Source: Mycobacterium ahvazicum
Lineage (GTDB): Bacteria; Actinomycetota; Actinomycetes; Mycobacteriales; Mycobacteriaceae
Direction: 5' to 3'
DNA: 64,000 nucleotides
Assembly (NCBI RefSeq): GCF_900176255.2
Contig: NZ_FXEG02000002.1
Coordinates: forward strand, 1,612,001-1,676,000
The position numbers and the translations under genes are program-made. The notes under the pieces are model-generated. The model was not told the DNA's origin and made no database searches. It saw only the letters and a list, made by a program, of their open reading frames with translations. Position 1 is the first letter of the stretch. Every line of letters begins with the position of its first letter. Positions 25,221 through 32,895 of the stretch are shown in pieces.

Positions 25221-26345
25221 CTAAGGTCGCCGGCCGGCAAGGCGGTCGGTCGCGGCATAGCGCAACAACGCGGCAATTCCGTCGTTCGGTGCGATCCGAT
25301 CGTCGGCCCGGACCAATGAGGCGCCGACGGCGATTGCGCTGAACGGCAACGCCTCGTCGGCCCGTGCGATGCGCTCCACCGCTTCGCCCAGTTCGGACAA
25401 CGCGTCGGCATCGGGCGCGATCGTGGTGAGCGCTCGGCCGGTGACCACGACGGCATCGGCCAGGTCGCCGATGATCAGTGTGTCGATGTCGCCGTCCCGC
25501 AGTGCCGCGCACACGTCGGCGAGTCCCTGCGCTGCCAAGCCGGATCCGCGCCCGATTTCGGCTTCGAATCGGCTTGCGATGTCCGTCATTTCGAGACCGT
25601 GACGCCGGGCGAACTCCGCCGAGGTCGCTTCGTGGACCTCTTCCTCGTCGGCGCGGCCTTTGTGGGCGCCGCCGTGCAACTGCGAGACCCGTTGGGCAAC
25701 CCGTTCCGGCAATTCGGCAAACAGATCTGCGCGTGCCGGAACCGCGCCGCTGACGAACACCACCTCGGGATTGGCTTCGTCCACCAGCCGGGTCAAGTGT
25801 TCAGCGACCGCACGGCAGTTCATCCGAATAGCTTCATCGGTCGTGTGTTGTAAGTCGCCGTAGCCATTCCAGCCGGCAGTGGCGGGCTTGTGCACCGGGT
25901 ATCCGGCACCTTCGACGCGAGTGGATGTGACGGTGGTGCCGTCGTAGAGGCTGATGTCGGCGCCGGTGTGGTCGACCGCGGCGAACACGTACACCGGTTG
26001 CCGCAACTCGCCTTCGATCAGCGGCAGGACATAGGGGTAATCCGAGAAGCGAACCACCGTGCTCGGGGGTGGGCAGCTGAGTTGTTCGTCGATCAGCACG
26101 TGGTCGCTGGTCGCGATCACCGCCCTGCCGCGCCGACCCACCGCGGGGCGGTGGTTGCACACCGCGTCCTCGAGCGTGCCGATGAGTTCCGGTCCCGCGC
26201 CCATGTTTTCAAGGTGCTTGCGTATTTCGTGCCACGTCGCTTCGAGTTGCTCGACCGCTCCTGCCGTGTCGTGCGAGTCGTCGAAATACACCGAGGCGAA
26301 CGGGCCTTCCGCCTTTGTCAGCCCCCTGAGACGTTCGGATCGCAT
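25221..26345 (-). CDS. Rv2629 homologue (release-factor eRF1-like domain protein)
   Basis: A 374-residue protein that matches my memory of M. tuberculosis Rv2629 in length and along most of its sequence. Examples are MRSERLRGL, AEGPFASVYFDDSHDT, YPVHKPATAGWNGYGD, FEAEIGRGSGLAAQGLA and the C-terminal ALLRYAATDRL. Rv2629 is induced in dormancy through DosR. Its Vms1/eRF1-type fold (baeRF family) suggests a ribosome-associated role, but the catalytic GGQ of true release factors is not evident. It shares a divergent region with the flavodoxin gene, containing a DosR box at 26433. Confidence 0.88.
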   Translation of the reverse strand: MRSERLRGLTKAEGPFASVYFDDSHDTAGAVEQLEATWHEIRKHLENMGAGPELIGTLEDAVCNHRPAVGRRGRAVIATSDHVLIDEQLSCPPPSTVVRFSDYPYVLPLIEGELRQPVYVFAAVDHTGADISLYDGTTVTSTRVEGAGYPVHKPATAGWNGYGDLQHTTDEAIRMNCRAVAEHLTRLVDEANPEVVFVSGAVPARADLFAELPERVAQRVSQLHGGAHKGRADEEEVHEATSAEFARRHGLEMTDIASRFEAEIGRGSGLAAQGLADVCAALRDGDIDTLIIGDLADAVVVTGRALTTIAPDADALSELGEAVERIARADEALPFSAIAVGASLVRADDRIAPNDGIAALLRYAATDRLAGRRP

Positions 26346-26432
26346 GTCGCACCTTTGCTGTTGTGTCTTCGTCTGCTGCTGGTCAACGTATGAAGGGCGA
26401 CCGCGAACTCGCCAGAGTCATTAGCCCCCTGA

Positions 26433-26452
26433 TAAGGGCCTTAAGTCCCGTG
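26433..26452. promoter_or_regulatory. DosR box between Rv2629 homologue and flavodoxin gene
   Basis: TAAGGGCCTTAAGTCCCGTG matches 15 of 20 positions of the DosR consensus, with the AGTCCC half intact. It lies 88 bases from the minus-strand gene start and 126 bases from the plus-strand start. A weaker second match (about 11 of 20) lies near 26412-26431. Confidence 0.65.
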
Positions 26453-26577
26453 GTGTGTCGCACCATGTCGACAAGTGACCAACGCCCCGGGCCTTCGTGG
26501 CTTTCCGCCCTTACCGGCAGGCGGGCGGCGGCACAGCATGGAAGCGTCTGGGCAGTTCTGTGGAAGGGAGTCGGCCC

Positions 26578-27060
26578 ATGAAGGCGCTGATCGTCTGCTC
26601 GTCGAAATCGCATGGCAATACCCGTCGCATCGCCGACCGGATGGCGCAGGTGCTCGACTGCGAGGTGATCGCCCCCGAGGTGGCCGACCCCGCGACACTG
26701 GGCGGCTATGACCTAGTGGGCTTCGGGTCCGGTATCTACTACATGGCGGTCGATGCCAGGCTGCGCAGCCTGATACGCCATGTGCCGGGCGTGCACCAGG
26801 TCCGGGCTTTCACCTTCTTCACCAGCGGCGCCCGCGAGATTCCACTCATGGGCTACCGCAAACCGGTGCGGAAAATGCTCGAAGCAAAGGGTTTTGACGT
26901 GATCGGTTCATTTTCCAGCCGCGGGTGGGACACGGTCGGCCCATTCGGATTCATCGGCGGGATCAACAGGGACCGGCCCAATGAGCACGACCTGGATCGT
27001 GCCGCGGCATTTGCGGCCCGCCTTCGCACGCAGGTGGAAAGTTCGCGCGCGGCCGGCTGA
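26578..27060 (+). CDS. flavodoxin family protein
   Basis: A 160-residue flavodoxin-like protein. The FMN phosphate loop is CSSKSHGNTRRIA at residues 7-19 (S/T-x-x-x-x-G-N-T), and the later loops FGSGIYYM and TSGAREI contact the flavin. It would carry one or two electrons on FMN, or act as a quinone or protoporphyrinogen-type reductase; length is typical. The ATG at 26578 follows GAAGGGAG. It is divergent from the Rv2629 homologue across a DosR box, so induction in hypoxia is likely. Confidence 0.84.
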   Translation: MKALIVCSSKSHGNTRRIADRMAQVLDCEVIAPEVADPATLGGYDLVGFGSGIYYMAVDARLRSLIRHVPGVHQVRAFTFFTSGAREIPLMGYRKPVRKMLEAKGFDVIGSFSSRGWDTVGPFGFIGGINRDRPNEHDLDRAAAFAARLRTQVESSRAAG

Positions 27061-27067
27061 GGATACG

Positions 27068-27104
27068 GTTGGCCGGGCAGTTGGATCGCAACCGCCCGGC
27101 CAAC
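27068..27104. terminator. terminator hairpin between convergent genes
   Basis: GTTGGCCGGGC (27068-27078) pairs with GCCCGGCCAAC (27094-27104), an 11-bp perfect stem right after the flavodoxin stop and before the convergent 86-aa gene. No T-run follows, as is common in mycobacteria. Confidence 0.65.
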
Positions 27105-27118
27105 GCCTTATCCGGCCG

Positions 27119-27379
27119 CTACTTACTCGTGGCCTCCGCGGCGCTGTGCACCACACTGCGGAAGAACTCGATCCGTGCGGTGGTCAATTCCTCCGCCAGG
27201 TCCAGTGCGGCGTCGACGACGGTTTTGCGTCGCGACTGCTCCGGAAGCACAGGGCTGATCTGATCGACGAACTTGCGTACCGCGTCGATCGCTTGCTTGC
27301 GGCCACTTTCGACCGACTCGAGCACGTCGTCAGAAAGTTCGGCCCAGCGCGGCTCGGGTTTTGCCGGTGCCTCTGTCAT
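27119..27379 (-). CDS. small alpha-helical protein of unknown function
   Basis: An 86-residue protein, mostly helical and charged (WAELSDDVLESVESGRKQAI, VRKFVDQISPVLPEQSRRKTVVDAALDLAEEL in part). I do not recognise a named family. The ATG at 27379 has a good GGAG ribosome site 9 bases upstream; the longer frame is not needed. It is divergent from the alpha/beta hydrolase–wax ester synthase operon, and two DosR-like boxes lie between. It is therefore probably a hypoxia-induced small protein, perhaps phasin-like in helix pattern, but that is only a guess. Confidence 0.72.
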   Translation of the reverse strand: MTEAPAKPEPRWAELSDDVLESVESGRKQAIDAVRKFVDQISPVLPEQSRRKTVVDAALDLAEELTTARIEFFRSVVHSAAEATSK

Positions 27380-27449
27380 GATCCCCACTCCTACTCGAAA
27401 CAAAGTCTTGCGGACGCCCACGACGGTACGACGTTTCGGGGGGTCAGCA

Positions 27450-27469
27450 CGAGTGACTAAAGTCCTTTG
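27450..27469. promoter_or_regulatory. DosR-like core palindrome
   Basis: GACTAAAGTCC at 27455-27465 equals the central 11 positions of the DosR consensus, although the flanks match poorly. It lies 71 bases upstream of the 86-aa gene and 79 bases upstream of the hydrolase gene. Confidence 0.55.
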
Positions 27470-27494
27470 TCCCAGCTGGACTTTCGAGATCCGC

Positions 27495-27514
27495 AACGGG
27501 CCCTAGGTCCCTAA
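27495..27514. promoter_or_regulatory. DosR-box-like site before the hydrolase–wax ester synthase operon
   Basis: AACGGGCCCTAGGTCCCTAA matches 14 of 20 consensus positions with both GGG and CCC arms. It is centred about 43 bases upstream of the ATG at 27548 and 25 bases from the neighbouring site, as in the paired sites of strong DosR promoters. Confidence 0.55.
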
Positions 27515-27547
27515 CGGACGGAACCGAGACGGTGTTAGCGTGCCGTC

Positions 27548-28795
27548 ATGGCAACGCCGACCGGCGACGACCGACAGCAGCCGGCCGCTTCTCATCGAAG
27601 CGCGCCCGGCGGTGCGTTGGTGGAGGCGATCACCCCTTTCGTGCATACCGGCCAGTACGTCACCCGGTCGTGGCGCGACTACCTCGGTCGTGCGTCGGAC
27701 GAGCTCCCGATCGCGCGGCCCACCATCGCGCTGACGGCCCAGGCCTTTCGCGACGAGGTCGTCTTGGTGGGCCTGAAGGCGCGCCGCCCGATCAGCCGGC
27801 CCGATGTGTTCGAGCGCATCACCCGCGAGGTGATCGACGGGGTCCAGTTCTACGGGGACAAGGGCTGGCTGGAAAAGCCCAGGGGGTTCTTCGGTGAGCC
27901 ACCAGTGCTTTCCGACGTCGAGATCCGGAAGGTGAAAGGGCGCAGGCGCTCATTCCAGCGCATCTTCTTCGACAGTGGGTACGCACCGCGTAGCGGTGAA
28001 CCGGGCGCCCAACGATGGATGAGCTACACCGCGAATAATCGCGAATACGCGCTGCTGCTGCGCCATCCGCAGCCTCGCCCTTGGTTGGTGTGTATTCACG
28101 GCACCGAAATGGGCCGTGCTGCAGTGGATCTCGCTCTTTTCCGGGCGTGGAAACTGCACGACGAACTCGGACTCAACGTGGTGATGCCGGTTCTCCCCAT
28201 GCATGGGCCCCGAGCGCGCGGCTTGCCCAAGGGGGCGGTGTTCCCGGGCGAGGATGTGCTCGACGACGTGCACGCGACGGCTCAGGCGGTGTGGGACATC
28301 CGGCGGCTGTTGTCCTGGATTCGCTTACAGGAGCCCGAATCGCTGATCGGGTTCAACAGCCTTTCGCTCGGCGGCTACATCGCGTCGCTGGTGGCCAGCC
28401 TCGACAAGGGTCTTACCTGTGCGATTCTTGGTGTGCCCGTGGCAGACCTGGTCGAATTGCTGGGGCGCCATTCGGGTCTCGGTCACGACGACCCTCGCCG
28501 GCAGACGATGGAGTTGGCCGAACCCATCGGTCGCATGGTCTCGCCGTTGTCGCTCACTCCGCTGGTGCCCGCGCGGGGCCGCTTCATCTACGCCGGCATC
28601 GCCGACCGCGTGGTACATCCCCGCAAGCAGGTGACCCGCCTCTGGCAGCACTGGGGTAAACCGGAGATCGTCTGGTATCGCGGTGGTCACACCGGATTCT
28701 TCCGCTCACAGCCCGTGCAGCGGTTTGTGTGGGAGGCATTGCTGCAGTCCGGCCTGCTGGACGGGCCAGCCACGCAGCGCGACCGCCCTGCCTAG
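27548..28795 (+). CDS. alpha/beta hydrolase, lipid-metabolism associated
   Basis: A 415-residue alpha/beta-hydrolase-fold protein with a long N-terminal extension of about 160 residues. The hydrolase part has WLVCIHGTEMGRA (oxyanion turn) near 180, the nucleophile elbow GFNSLSLGGYIAS near 270 (S-L-G-G type), an Asp in YAGIADRVVHP and His in YRGGHTGFF. It may cleave an ester of fatty acids. It is 14 bases upstream of the wax-ester/triacylglycerol synthase gene, in one operon behind two DosR-like sites, which suggests a role in storage-lipid turnover. The exact substrate is unknown. Confidence 0.8.
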   Translation: MATPTGDDRQQPAASHRSAPGGALVEAITPFVHTGQYVTRSWRDYLGRASDELPIARPTIALTAQAFRDEVVLVGLKARRPISRPDVFERITREVIDGVQFYGDKGWLEKPRGFFGEPPVLSDVEIRKVKGRRRSFQRIFFDSGYAPRSGEPGAQRWMSYTANNREYALLLRHPQPRPWLVCIHGTEMGRAAVDLALFRAWKLHDELGLNVVMPVLPMHGPRARGLPKGAVFPGEDVLDDVHATAQAVWDIRRLLSWIRLQEPESLIGFNSLSLGGYIASLVASLDKGLTCAILGVPVADLVELLGRHSGLGHDDPRRQTMELAEPIGRMVSPLSLTPLVPARGRFIYAGIADRVVHPRKQVTRLWQHWGKPEIVWYRGGHTGFFRSQPVQRFVWEALLQSGLLDGPATQRDRPA

Positions 28796-28809
28796 TTGCG
28801 GAGGTTGAC

Positions 28810-30213
28810 ATGCATCCGCTGGATCCGCTGGATGCGGCGATGATGGCCGCGGAGTTGGTGTCGAGCCCTATGCACGCCGGCGCCGTGCTGATCCTGTCGC
28901 CGCCGGCGGATGCCGTACCCGGCTACGTCGACGAACTGTATCGGGAAACACTCACCGCGAACGGATCGATAGACGCCCGGCTTCGCAGATACCCGCATCG
29001 TGGTATCGACACCGCCGGCGTCTGGGTGTGGCGGGACAGCGAGCGACTCGATGTGAGCCGACACTGCTTGCGCCGCACCGTCTCCGGAGGCTACGACGCG
29101 TTCTGGCGGCTGATCGGCGAGCTGGATGAAGAACGCCTCGACCGGTCCCGTCCGATGTGGATGTCCTATCTGATCGATGGTCTCCAGGATCGTCGATTCG
29201 CGTTCTACATCAAGGTGCATCACACCCTGATCGACGGTGTGGCCGGTCTTCGGATGATCGCCGACGCATTGAGCAGTGACCCGAAGCGGCGGTCGATGCC
29301 GCCCTTCTACGCCGAGCACCGCGACGGATCCTCGTCCCCACCCGTGTCACCGGGATTGGTGTCTCGTCTTACCGCGCCGCTACGGACGGTGATCGACACC
29401 ACGGCGTCGAGCGTCGGTCTGATCGAACGAGTCGTCACAGGGGAGCTGTCGACGCTGATGGACGGCCTCGTCGGTTACACGACCGGGTGGCCCTTCGGAG
29501 CGCCCTACACCCGGTTCAACGGCCGGCTGGGGACCGAGCGGGCGGTCTGCGCGGGCAGCTGGGCCAAGGATCGTATCCAGGCTGTGCAAGAGGCGGCCGG
29601 TGTCACCGCCAACGACGTGGTCACCGCCATGGTGGCCGGAGTTGTACGGCTCTGGCTGGGCAACCGCGATGAAATACCCGACCATTCATTGGTTGGCGTC
29701 TGCCCGATCACGGTGCGCGATCGCATCGTTGACCCGTCAAATGACCAGCATGGCAACATGTTCGGTCTTTGGCTGTGCCCGTTGGGAACAAATCTGGATG
29801 ACCCGATCGCACGACTACGACTGATTCACCGATCGATGTCGGAGGGTAAACGGTGGGTCGCGAAACGGGGATCGGCGGCATCACTACTGACGAATGCGGC
29901 GAGCATCGCCGCCACCGTCATTTCTCCGCTGCTGCCGTTCACGCCGAAGATACGGACGGGGTTCAACCTCCCGATATCGCACGTGCCGGGTCCTCAGGCT
30001 GAAATGTATTGGAACGGCGCTCATATCGAGGAGATCTATCCGGTGTCGACCGTTTACGACGGGATGGCGCTCAACGTCACGACCTGCTCGTACTCCGACC
30101 GCATCGGATTCGGCTACGCGGCTGGTCGCGACGTCGTGCCGGATATCGACACGCTGATTCCGCTGACGGAGCAATGCCTTGTCGAACTCGAATCCGCCCT
30201 GGGTGTGCGCTGA
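28810..30213 (+). CDS. wax ester synthase/diacylglycerol acyltransferase (WS/DGAT)
   Basis: A 467-residue WS/DGAT family protein. The acyltransferase active site HHTLIDG is at residues 137-143. The N-terminal PLDPLDAAMMAAE and the later segments VCPITVRDR, NMFGLWLCPLG and LPISHVPGP are typical. It transfers acyl groups from acyl-CoA to diacylglycerol or a long alcohol, making storage lipid. It is of the Tgs type but is not the close Rv3130c (Tgs1) orthologue by its N terminus. The ATG at 28810 follows a GGAGG-like site. Its stop overlaps a 34-aa ORF as TGATG. Confidence 0.87.
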   Translation: MHPLDPLDAAMMAAELVSSPMHAGAVLILSPPADAVPGYVDELYRETLTANGSIDARLRRYPHRGIDTAGVWVWRDSERLDVSRHCLRRTVSGGYDAFWRLIGELDEERLDRSRPMWMSYLIDGLQDRRFAFYIKVHHTLIDGVAGLRMIADALSSDPKRRSMPPFYAEHRDGSSSPPVSPGLVSRLTAPLRTVIDTTASSVGLIERVVTGELSTLMDGLVGYTTGWPFGAPYTRFNGRLGTERAVCAGSWAKDRIQAVQEAAGVTANDVVTAMVAGVVRLWLGNRDEIPDHSLVGVCPITVRDRIVDPSNDQHGNMFGLWLCPLGTNLDDPIARLRLIHRSMSEGKRWVAKRGSAASLLTNAASIAATVISPLLPFTPKIRTGFNLPISHVPGPQAEMYWNGAHIEEIYPVSTVYDGMALNVTTCSYSDRIGFGYAAGRDVVPDIDTLIPLTEQCLVELESALGVR

Positions 30214-30317
30214 TGCAGGGCAAAGGGGACTTCGGTCCCTACCGGCGCGCAATCCCACGTGGTCAGATCGACCAGTACGGCCAACCATTCGCGCAAGATT
30301 TGGTGGGGACGGCATGA
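30213..30317 (+). CDS. 34-aa translationally coupled small ORF
   Basis: ATG at 30213 overlaps the WS/DGAT stop (TGATG), and the TGA at 30315-30317 overlaps the next ATG (ATGA), so the frame fills the gap exactly. It encodes MQGKGDFGPYRRAIPRGQID and then QYGQPFAQDLVGTA. It is basic in the middle with no membrane helix. There is no independent evidence that it is made; the exact stop-start overlaps at both ends are the support. Confidence 0.45.
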   Translation: MQGKGDFGPYRRAIPRGQIDQYGQPFAQDLVGTA

Positions 30318-30973
30318 CGCATCTGATCGGACCGATCACCAGGACAGCGGCGCTGCTCGCGCTGTTGTACGGTGCCCGACGCTATTACCGCAACTGGGGC
30401 ACAACCAAAGCGGAATGCCGGATGCTACTGCCCGGCGACAGATTGGTCGCCGATCCCGCCATCCAGTCAACCGAAGCGATCTACATCGACGCCCCCACGG
30501 CAGCGGTCTGGCCATGGCTGCTGCAGATGGGCCAGGACCGCGCCGGCTTCTACGGCTGCGAGGGCGCGATGAACGCGATCGGTCTCGGTTACCACCACAC
30601 CGATCGAGTGCACCCCGAATGGCAACAGCTCGCGGTGGGAGACACCATTCGCCTGGCGCCCGAGGGCTGGCTGGGTCAGCCCGACGGGGTGACGTTCAGC
30701 GTCACGGAGATCGTGCCGGAAAAGTACCTGGTGCTCCATGCCACGACGTCGAACCCGGTCTCGGATGTGGTGTGGTCGTTCCACGTTCAGCCGCACTGGG
30801 AGGACCGGGTGCGACTCCTGTCCCGCGTCAGGATCGCGCTGCGCCGACCGGGCGCGGTGTTCGCCATGGAACTGGCCAGGCCGGTAGTGGCCTTCGGCAC
30901 GCGGGGCTTGCTGCTCGGCATCAAACACCGCGTGGAGACGGCGTCGGGCATCGCGCACAGCCACGCCCGTTGA
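30314..30973 (+). CDS. SRPBCC family protein
   Basis: A 219-residue protein with an N-terminal hydrophobic segment (RTAALLALLYGARRYY) and then a START/Bet v1-like (SRPBCC) hydrophobic-ligand domain. Supporting stretches are AIYIDAPTAAVWPWLLQMGQDRAGFY, VTFSVTEIVPEKYLVLHA and VVWSFHVQPHWEDRVRLLSRVR (in parts). It may bind a lipid. It is the last clear gene of the operon that starts at 27548 and was probably induced together with the WS/DGAT. The ATG at 30314 overlaps the stop of the 34-aa ORF. Confidence 0.78.
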   Translation: MTHLIGPITRTAALLALLYGARRYYRNWGTTKAECRMLLPGDRLVADPAIQSTEAIYIDAPTAAVWPWLLQMGQDRAGFYGCEGAMNAIGLGYHHTDRVHPEWQQLAVGDTIRLAPEGWLGQPDGVTFSVTEIVPEKYLVLHATTSNPVSDVVWSFHVQPHWEDRVRLLSRVRIALRRPGAVFAMELARPVVAFGTRGLLLGIKHRVETASGIAHSHAR

Positions 30974-31123
30974 TTCGGCTCGCGCGCGATGATCGCGACG
31001 GCGGTCAGTCGGCCCGCCTCGGGCTCATGCAGGGAGCGTTGGAAACCTGGGGGGCGCCGTCGATCGTCTCGACGCGTTCGTCGAACCCGATCTGGCACAC
31101 CTCGAGTTGCAGGAGGCCTGAGA
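30972..31123 (+). pseudogene. remnant of a C-terminal domain, possibly SRPBCC-like, with a frameshift
   Basis: From 30972 one frame reads LIRLARDDRDGGQSARLGLM and then QGALETWG. After the run of six G at about 31050, the next frame continues AVDRLDAFVEPDLAHLELQEA and then TGA (31119-31121). The two halves together look like one protein end, similar to the tail of AHSA1/SRPBCC proteins. A single-base change in the G-run would join them. The N-terminal part is absent, so it is either a decayed gene or a sequencing error at the homopolymer. Confidence 0.4.
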
Positions 31124-31549
31124 GTGAACACCGAAATGGCGGTTGCCGTCGCGGTCACCTTCGTCTGGCTCGGCATGGTGCTGGCCATCTCGTTCCTGGA
31201 AGCGCCGCTGAAATTCCGGGCGCCCAACGTCACGTTGCAGATCGGGCTCGGCATCGGGCGCCTCGTCTTCCGTGCGCTCAACACCGTCGAGGTCGCGTTC
31301 GCGATCATCATCCTGGCGGTCGTGGTGGACGGTCCGATGCCGATGCGGATCGGCATCGCGTTCGCTGTCGCGTTCGCGGCGCTGGCGATCCAGTTGGTCG
31401 CGGTGCGGCCCCAACTGACCCGCCGCTCCGACCAGGTGCTGGCCGGGCTGGACGCACCCCGCTCCCGCGCCCACTACGCCTACATCGCCCTGGAGGTGGT
31501 CAAGACCGTGGCGCTGATCGTGGCGGGGATACTGCTATTGACCGCGTGA
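31124..31549 (+). CDS. small membrane protein with four helices
   Basis: A 141-residue membrane protein with about four hydrophobic helices. Recognisable stretches are VAVTFVWLGMVLAISFLEAPLKF, LEVVKTVALIVAGILLL and RPQLTRRSDQVLAG (in parts). The FLEAPLKF followed by VRPQLTRRSD pattern is like the DUF4149-type or copper/haem-related small membrane proteins, but I do not name a family. GTG at 31124 with an AGGAGG site 10 bases before it sets the start. It is 48 bases before the cupin gene. Confidence 0.75.
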   Translation: MNTEMAVAVAVTFVWLGMVLAISFLEAPLKFRAPNVTLQIGLGIGRLVFRALNTVEVAFAIIILAVVVDGPMPMRIGIAFAVAFAALAIQLVAVRPQLTRRSDQVLAGLDAPRSRAHYAYIALEVVKTVALIVAGILLLTA

Positions 31550-31597
31550 TACCCGAAGGCCGATCGTCAGCCCACCGCCGCACGAGGGGACCTACCA

Positions 31598-31945
31598 ATG
31601 GAATCGATCTCGCTGACCAGCCTGGCCACCGAAAAGCTGGCCGAAGCCCGGCAGTCGCACAGCGGCCGAGCCGCCCACACCATCCACGGCGGCCACGACC
31701 ACGAACTCCGGCAGACCGTGCTGGCCCTGCTCGCCGACCACGACCTGTCCGAACACGACAGCCCCGGCGAGGCGACGCTGCAGGTGCTGCAGGGTCACGT
31801 GCGCCTGACGACCGGCAGTGACTCCTGGGAGGGTAAGACCGGCGACCATGTCGCGATCCCGCCGCAGCGCCATGCCCTGCACGCGGTCGAGGATTCGGTG
31901 ATCATGCTGACCGTGCTGAAGAGCATCCCCGGCCAATCGCACTAG
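31598..31945 (+). CDS. cupin-domain protein
   Basis: A 115-residue single-domain cupin. The two cupin motifs are reduced: HDLSEHDSPGEATLQVLQG (first) and GDHVAIPPQRHALHAVEDSV (second). The metal-ligand His residues are partly kept (SEHDS; RHALHA). Such small cupins often bind a small ligand or metal or tune resistance to reactive species. The ATG at 31598 is preceded by AGGGGA. The stop overlaps the start of the nitronate monooxygenase gene (TAGTG). Confidence 0.82.
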   Translation: MESISLTSLATEKLAEARQSHSGRAAHTIHGGHDHELRQTVLALLADHDLSEHDSPGEATLQVLQGHVRLTTGSDSWEGKTGDHVAIPPQRHALHAVEDSVIMLTVLKSIPGQSH

Positions 31946-32892
31946 TGGCGATGCTATCCACGCCCTGGTCATCCGCGCTCGGCCTGCGGGTGCCCATCGT
32001 CAACGCTCCGATGGGCGGCGTCGCGGGCGGCCGGCTGGCCGCCGCGGTCAGTGCCGCCGGCGGTCTGGGCATGATCGGCATGGGCAGTGTCGCGACCAGG
32101 GAGCTGCTGGCTGCCCAACTGCGTCACGTCGACGGCCCATTCGGAATCGGGCTGGTGGACTGGGTGATGCGCACCGAGGCGGGACTGCTCGACGATGCCC
32201 TGGCCGCGCGGCCCGCACTGCTGTCGGTCAGTTTCGGTACCGACTGGTCGTGGGTCGACAAGGCGCACGCCGCCGGAATCCGCACTGTCACACAGGTTTA
32301 CGACGCTCTGGGAGCGCGTCAGGCGGTCGACGCGGGCGTCGACATCCTGGTCGCGCGCGGTTCCGAGGGCGGCGGGCACGGCGATACGAGGCTCGGCACG
32401 CTGCCGCTGCTGGACGACGTGCTGGACGCCGTGTCGGTGCCGGTGCTCGCGGGCGGCGGTATCGCGTCGGCGCGCAGCCTGGCCGCGGTGCTGGCCGCCG
32501 GGGCCAGCGGCGCCTGGGTGGGCACTCGCCTGGCGGCCTGTCCGGAGGCGCTGACCGGCGACGGCAGCCGCGAGGCCCTGATCGCGGCCCGCTCCACCGA
32601 CACCGCGGTCACCCGGGCCTTCGACGTCGCCAACGGTCTGCCGTGGCCGGCGCGGTACCCGTCACGGGTGTTGCGCAATGAGTTCGTCGCGCGCTACGCG
32701 GGCAAAGAGGACACGCTCGATGCGCCGGCCTGCGACGAGCTGGCCGCCGCGATCGACGCCGACGACCGCCGCATCGCCCCGGTCGATGCCGGTCAGGGCG
32801 TCGGCATGATCCGCGACGACGCGTCGGTGGCCGAGGTCATCGACACGATGTGCAGCGGCGCCCACCGGCTGCTGGCCGGCTGGGGCGCGTAG
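31945..32892 (+). CDS. nitronate monooxygenase (2-nitropropane dioxygenase family)
   Basis: A 315-residue TIM-barrel flavoprotein. Typical are the N-terminal VPIVNAPMGGVAGGRLAAAV, the GSEGGGHGDT loop with the catalytic-type His (about residue 145), the phosphate-binding VLAGGGIASARSLAAVLAAGASGAWVGTR (in part) and the FMN region. The family oxidises nitronates or, in other branches, reduces enoyl-ACP. GTG at 31945 shares a base with the cupin stop; an ATG at 31951 would remove two residues. The substrate is unproven. Confidence 0.85.
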   Translation: MAMLSTPWSSALGLRVPIVNAPMGGVAGGRLAAAVSAAGGLGMIGMGSVATRELLAAQLRHVDGPFGIGLVDWVMRTEAGLLDDALAARPALLSVSFGTDWSWVDKAHAAGIRTVTQVYDALGARQAVDAGVDILVARGSEGGGHGDTRLGTLPLLDDVLDAVSVPVLAGGGIASARSLAAVLAAGASGAWVGTRLAACPEALTGDGSREALIAARSTDTAVTRAFDVANGLPWPARYPSRVLRNEFVARYAGKEDTLDAPACDELAAAIDADDRRIAPVDAGQGVGMIRDDASVAEVIDTMCSGAHRLLAGWGA

Positions 32893-32895
32893 CGG

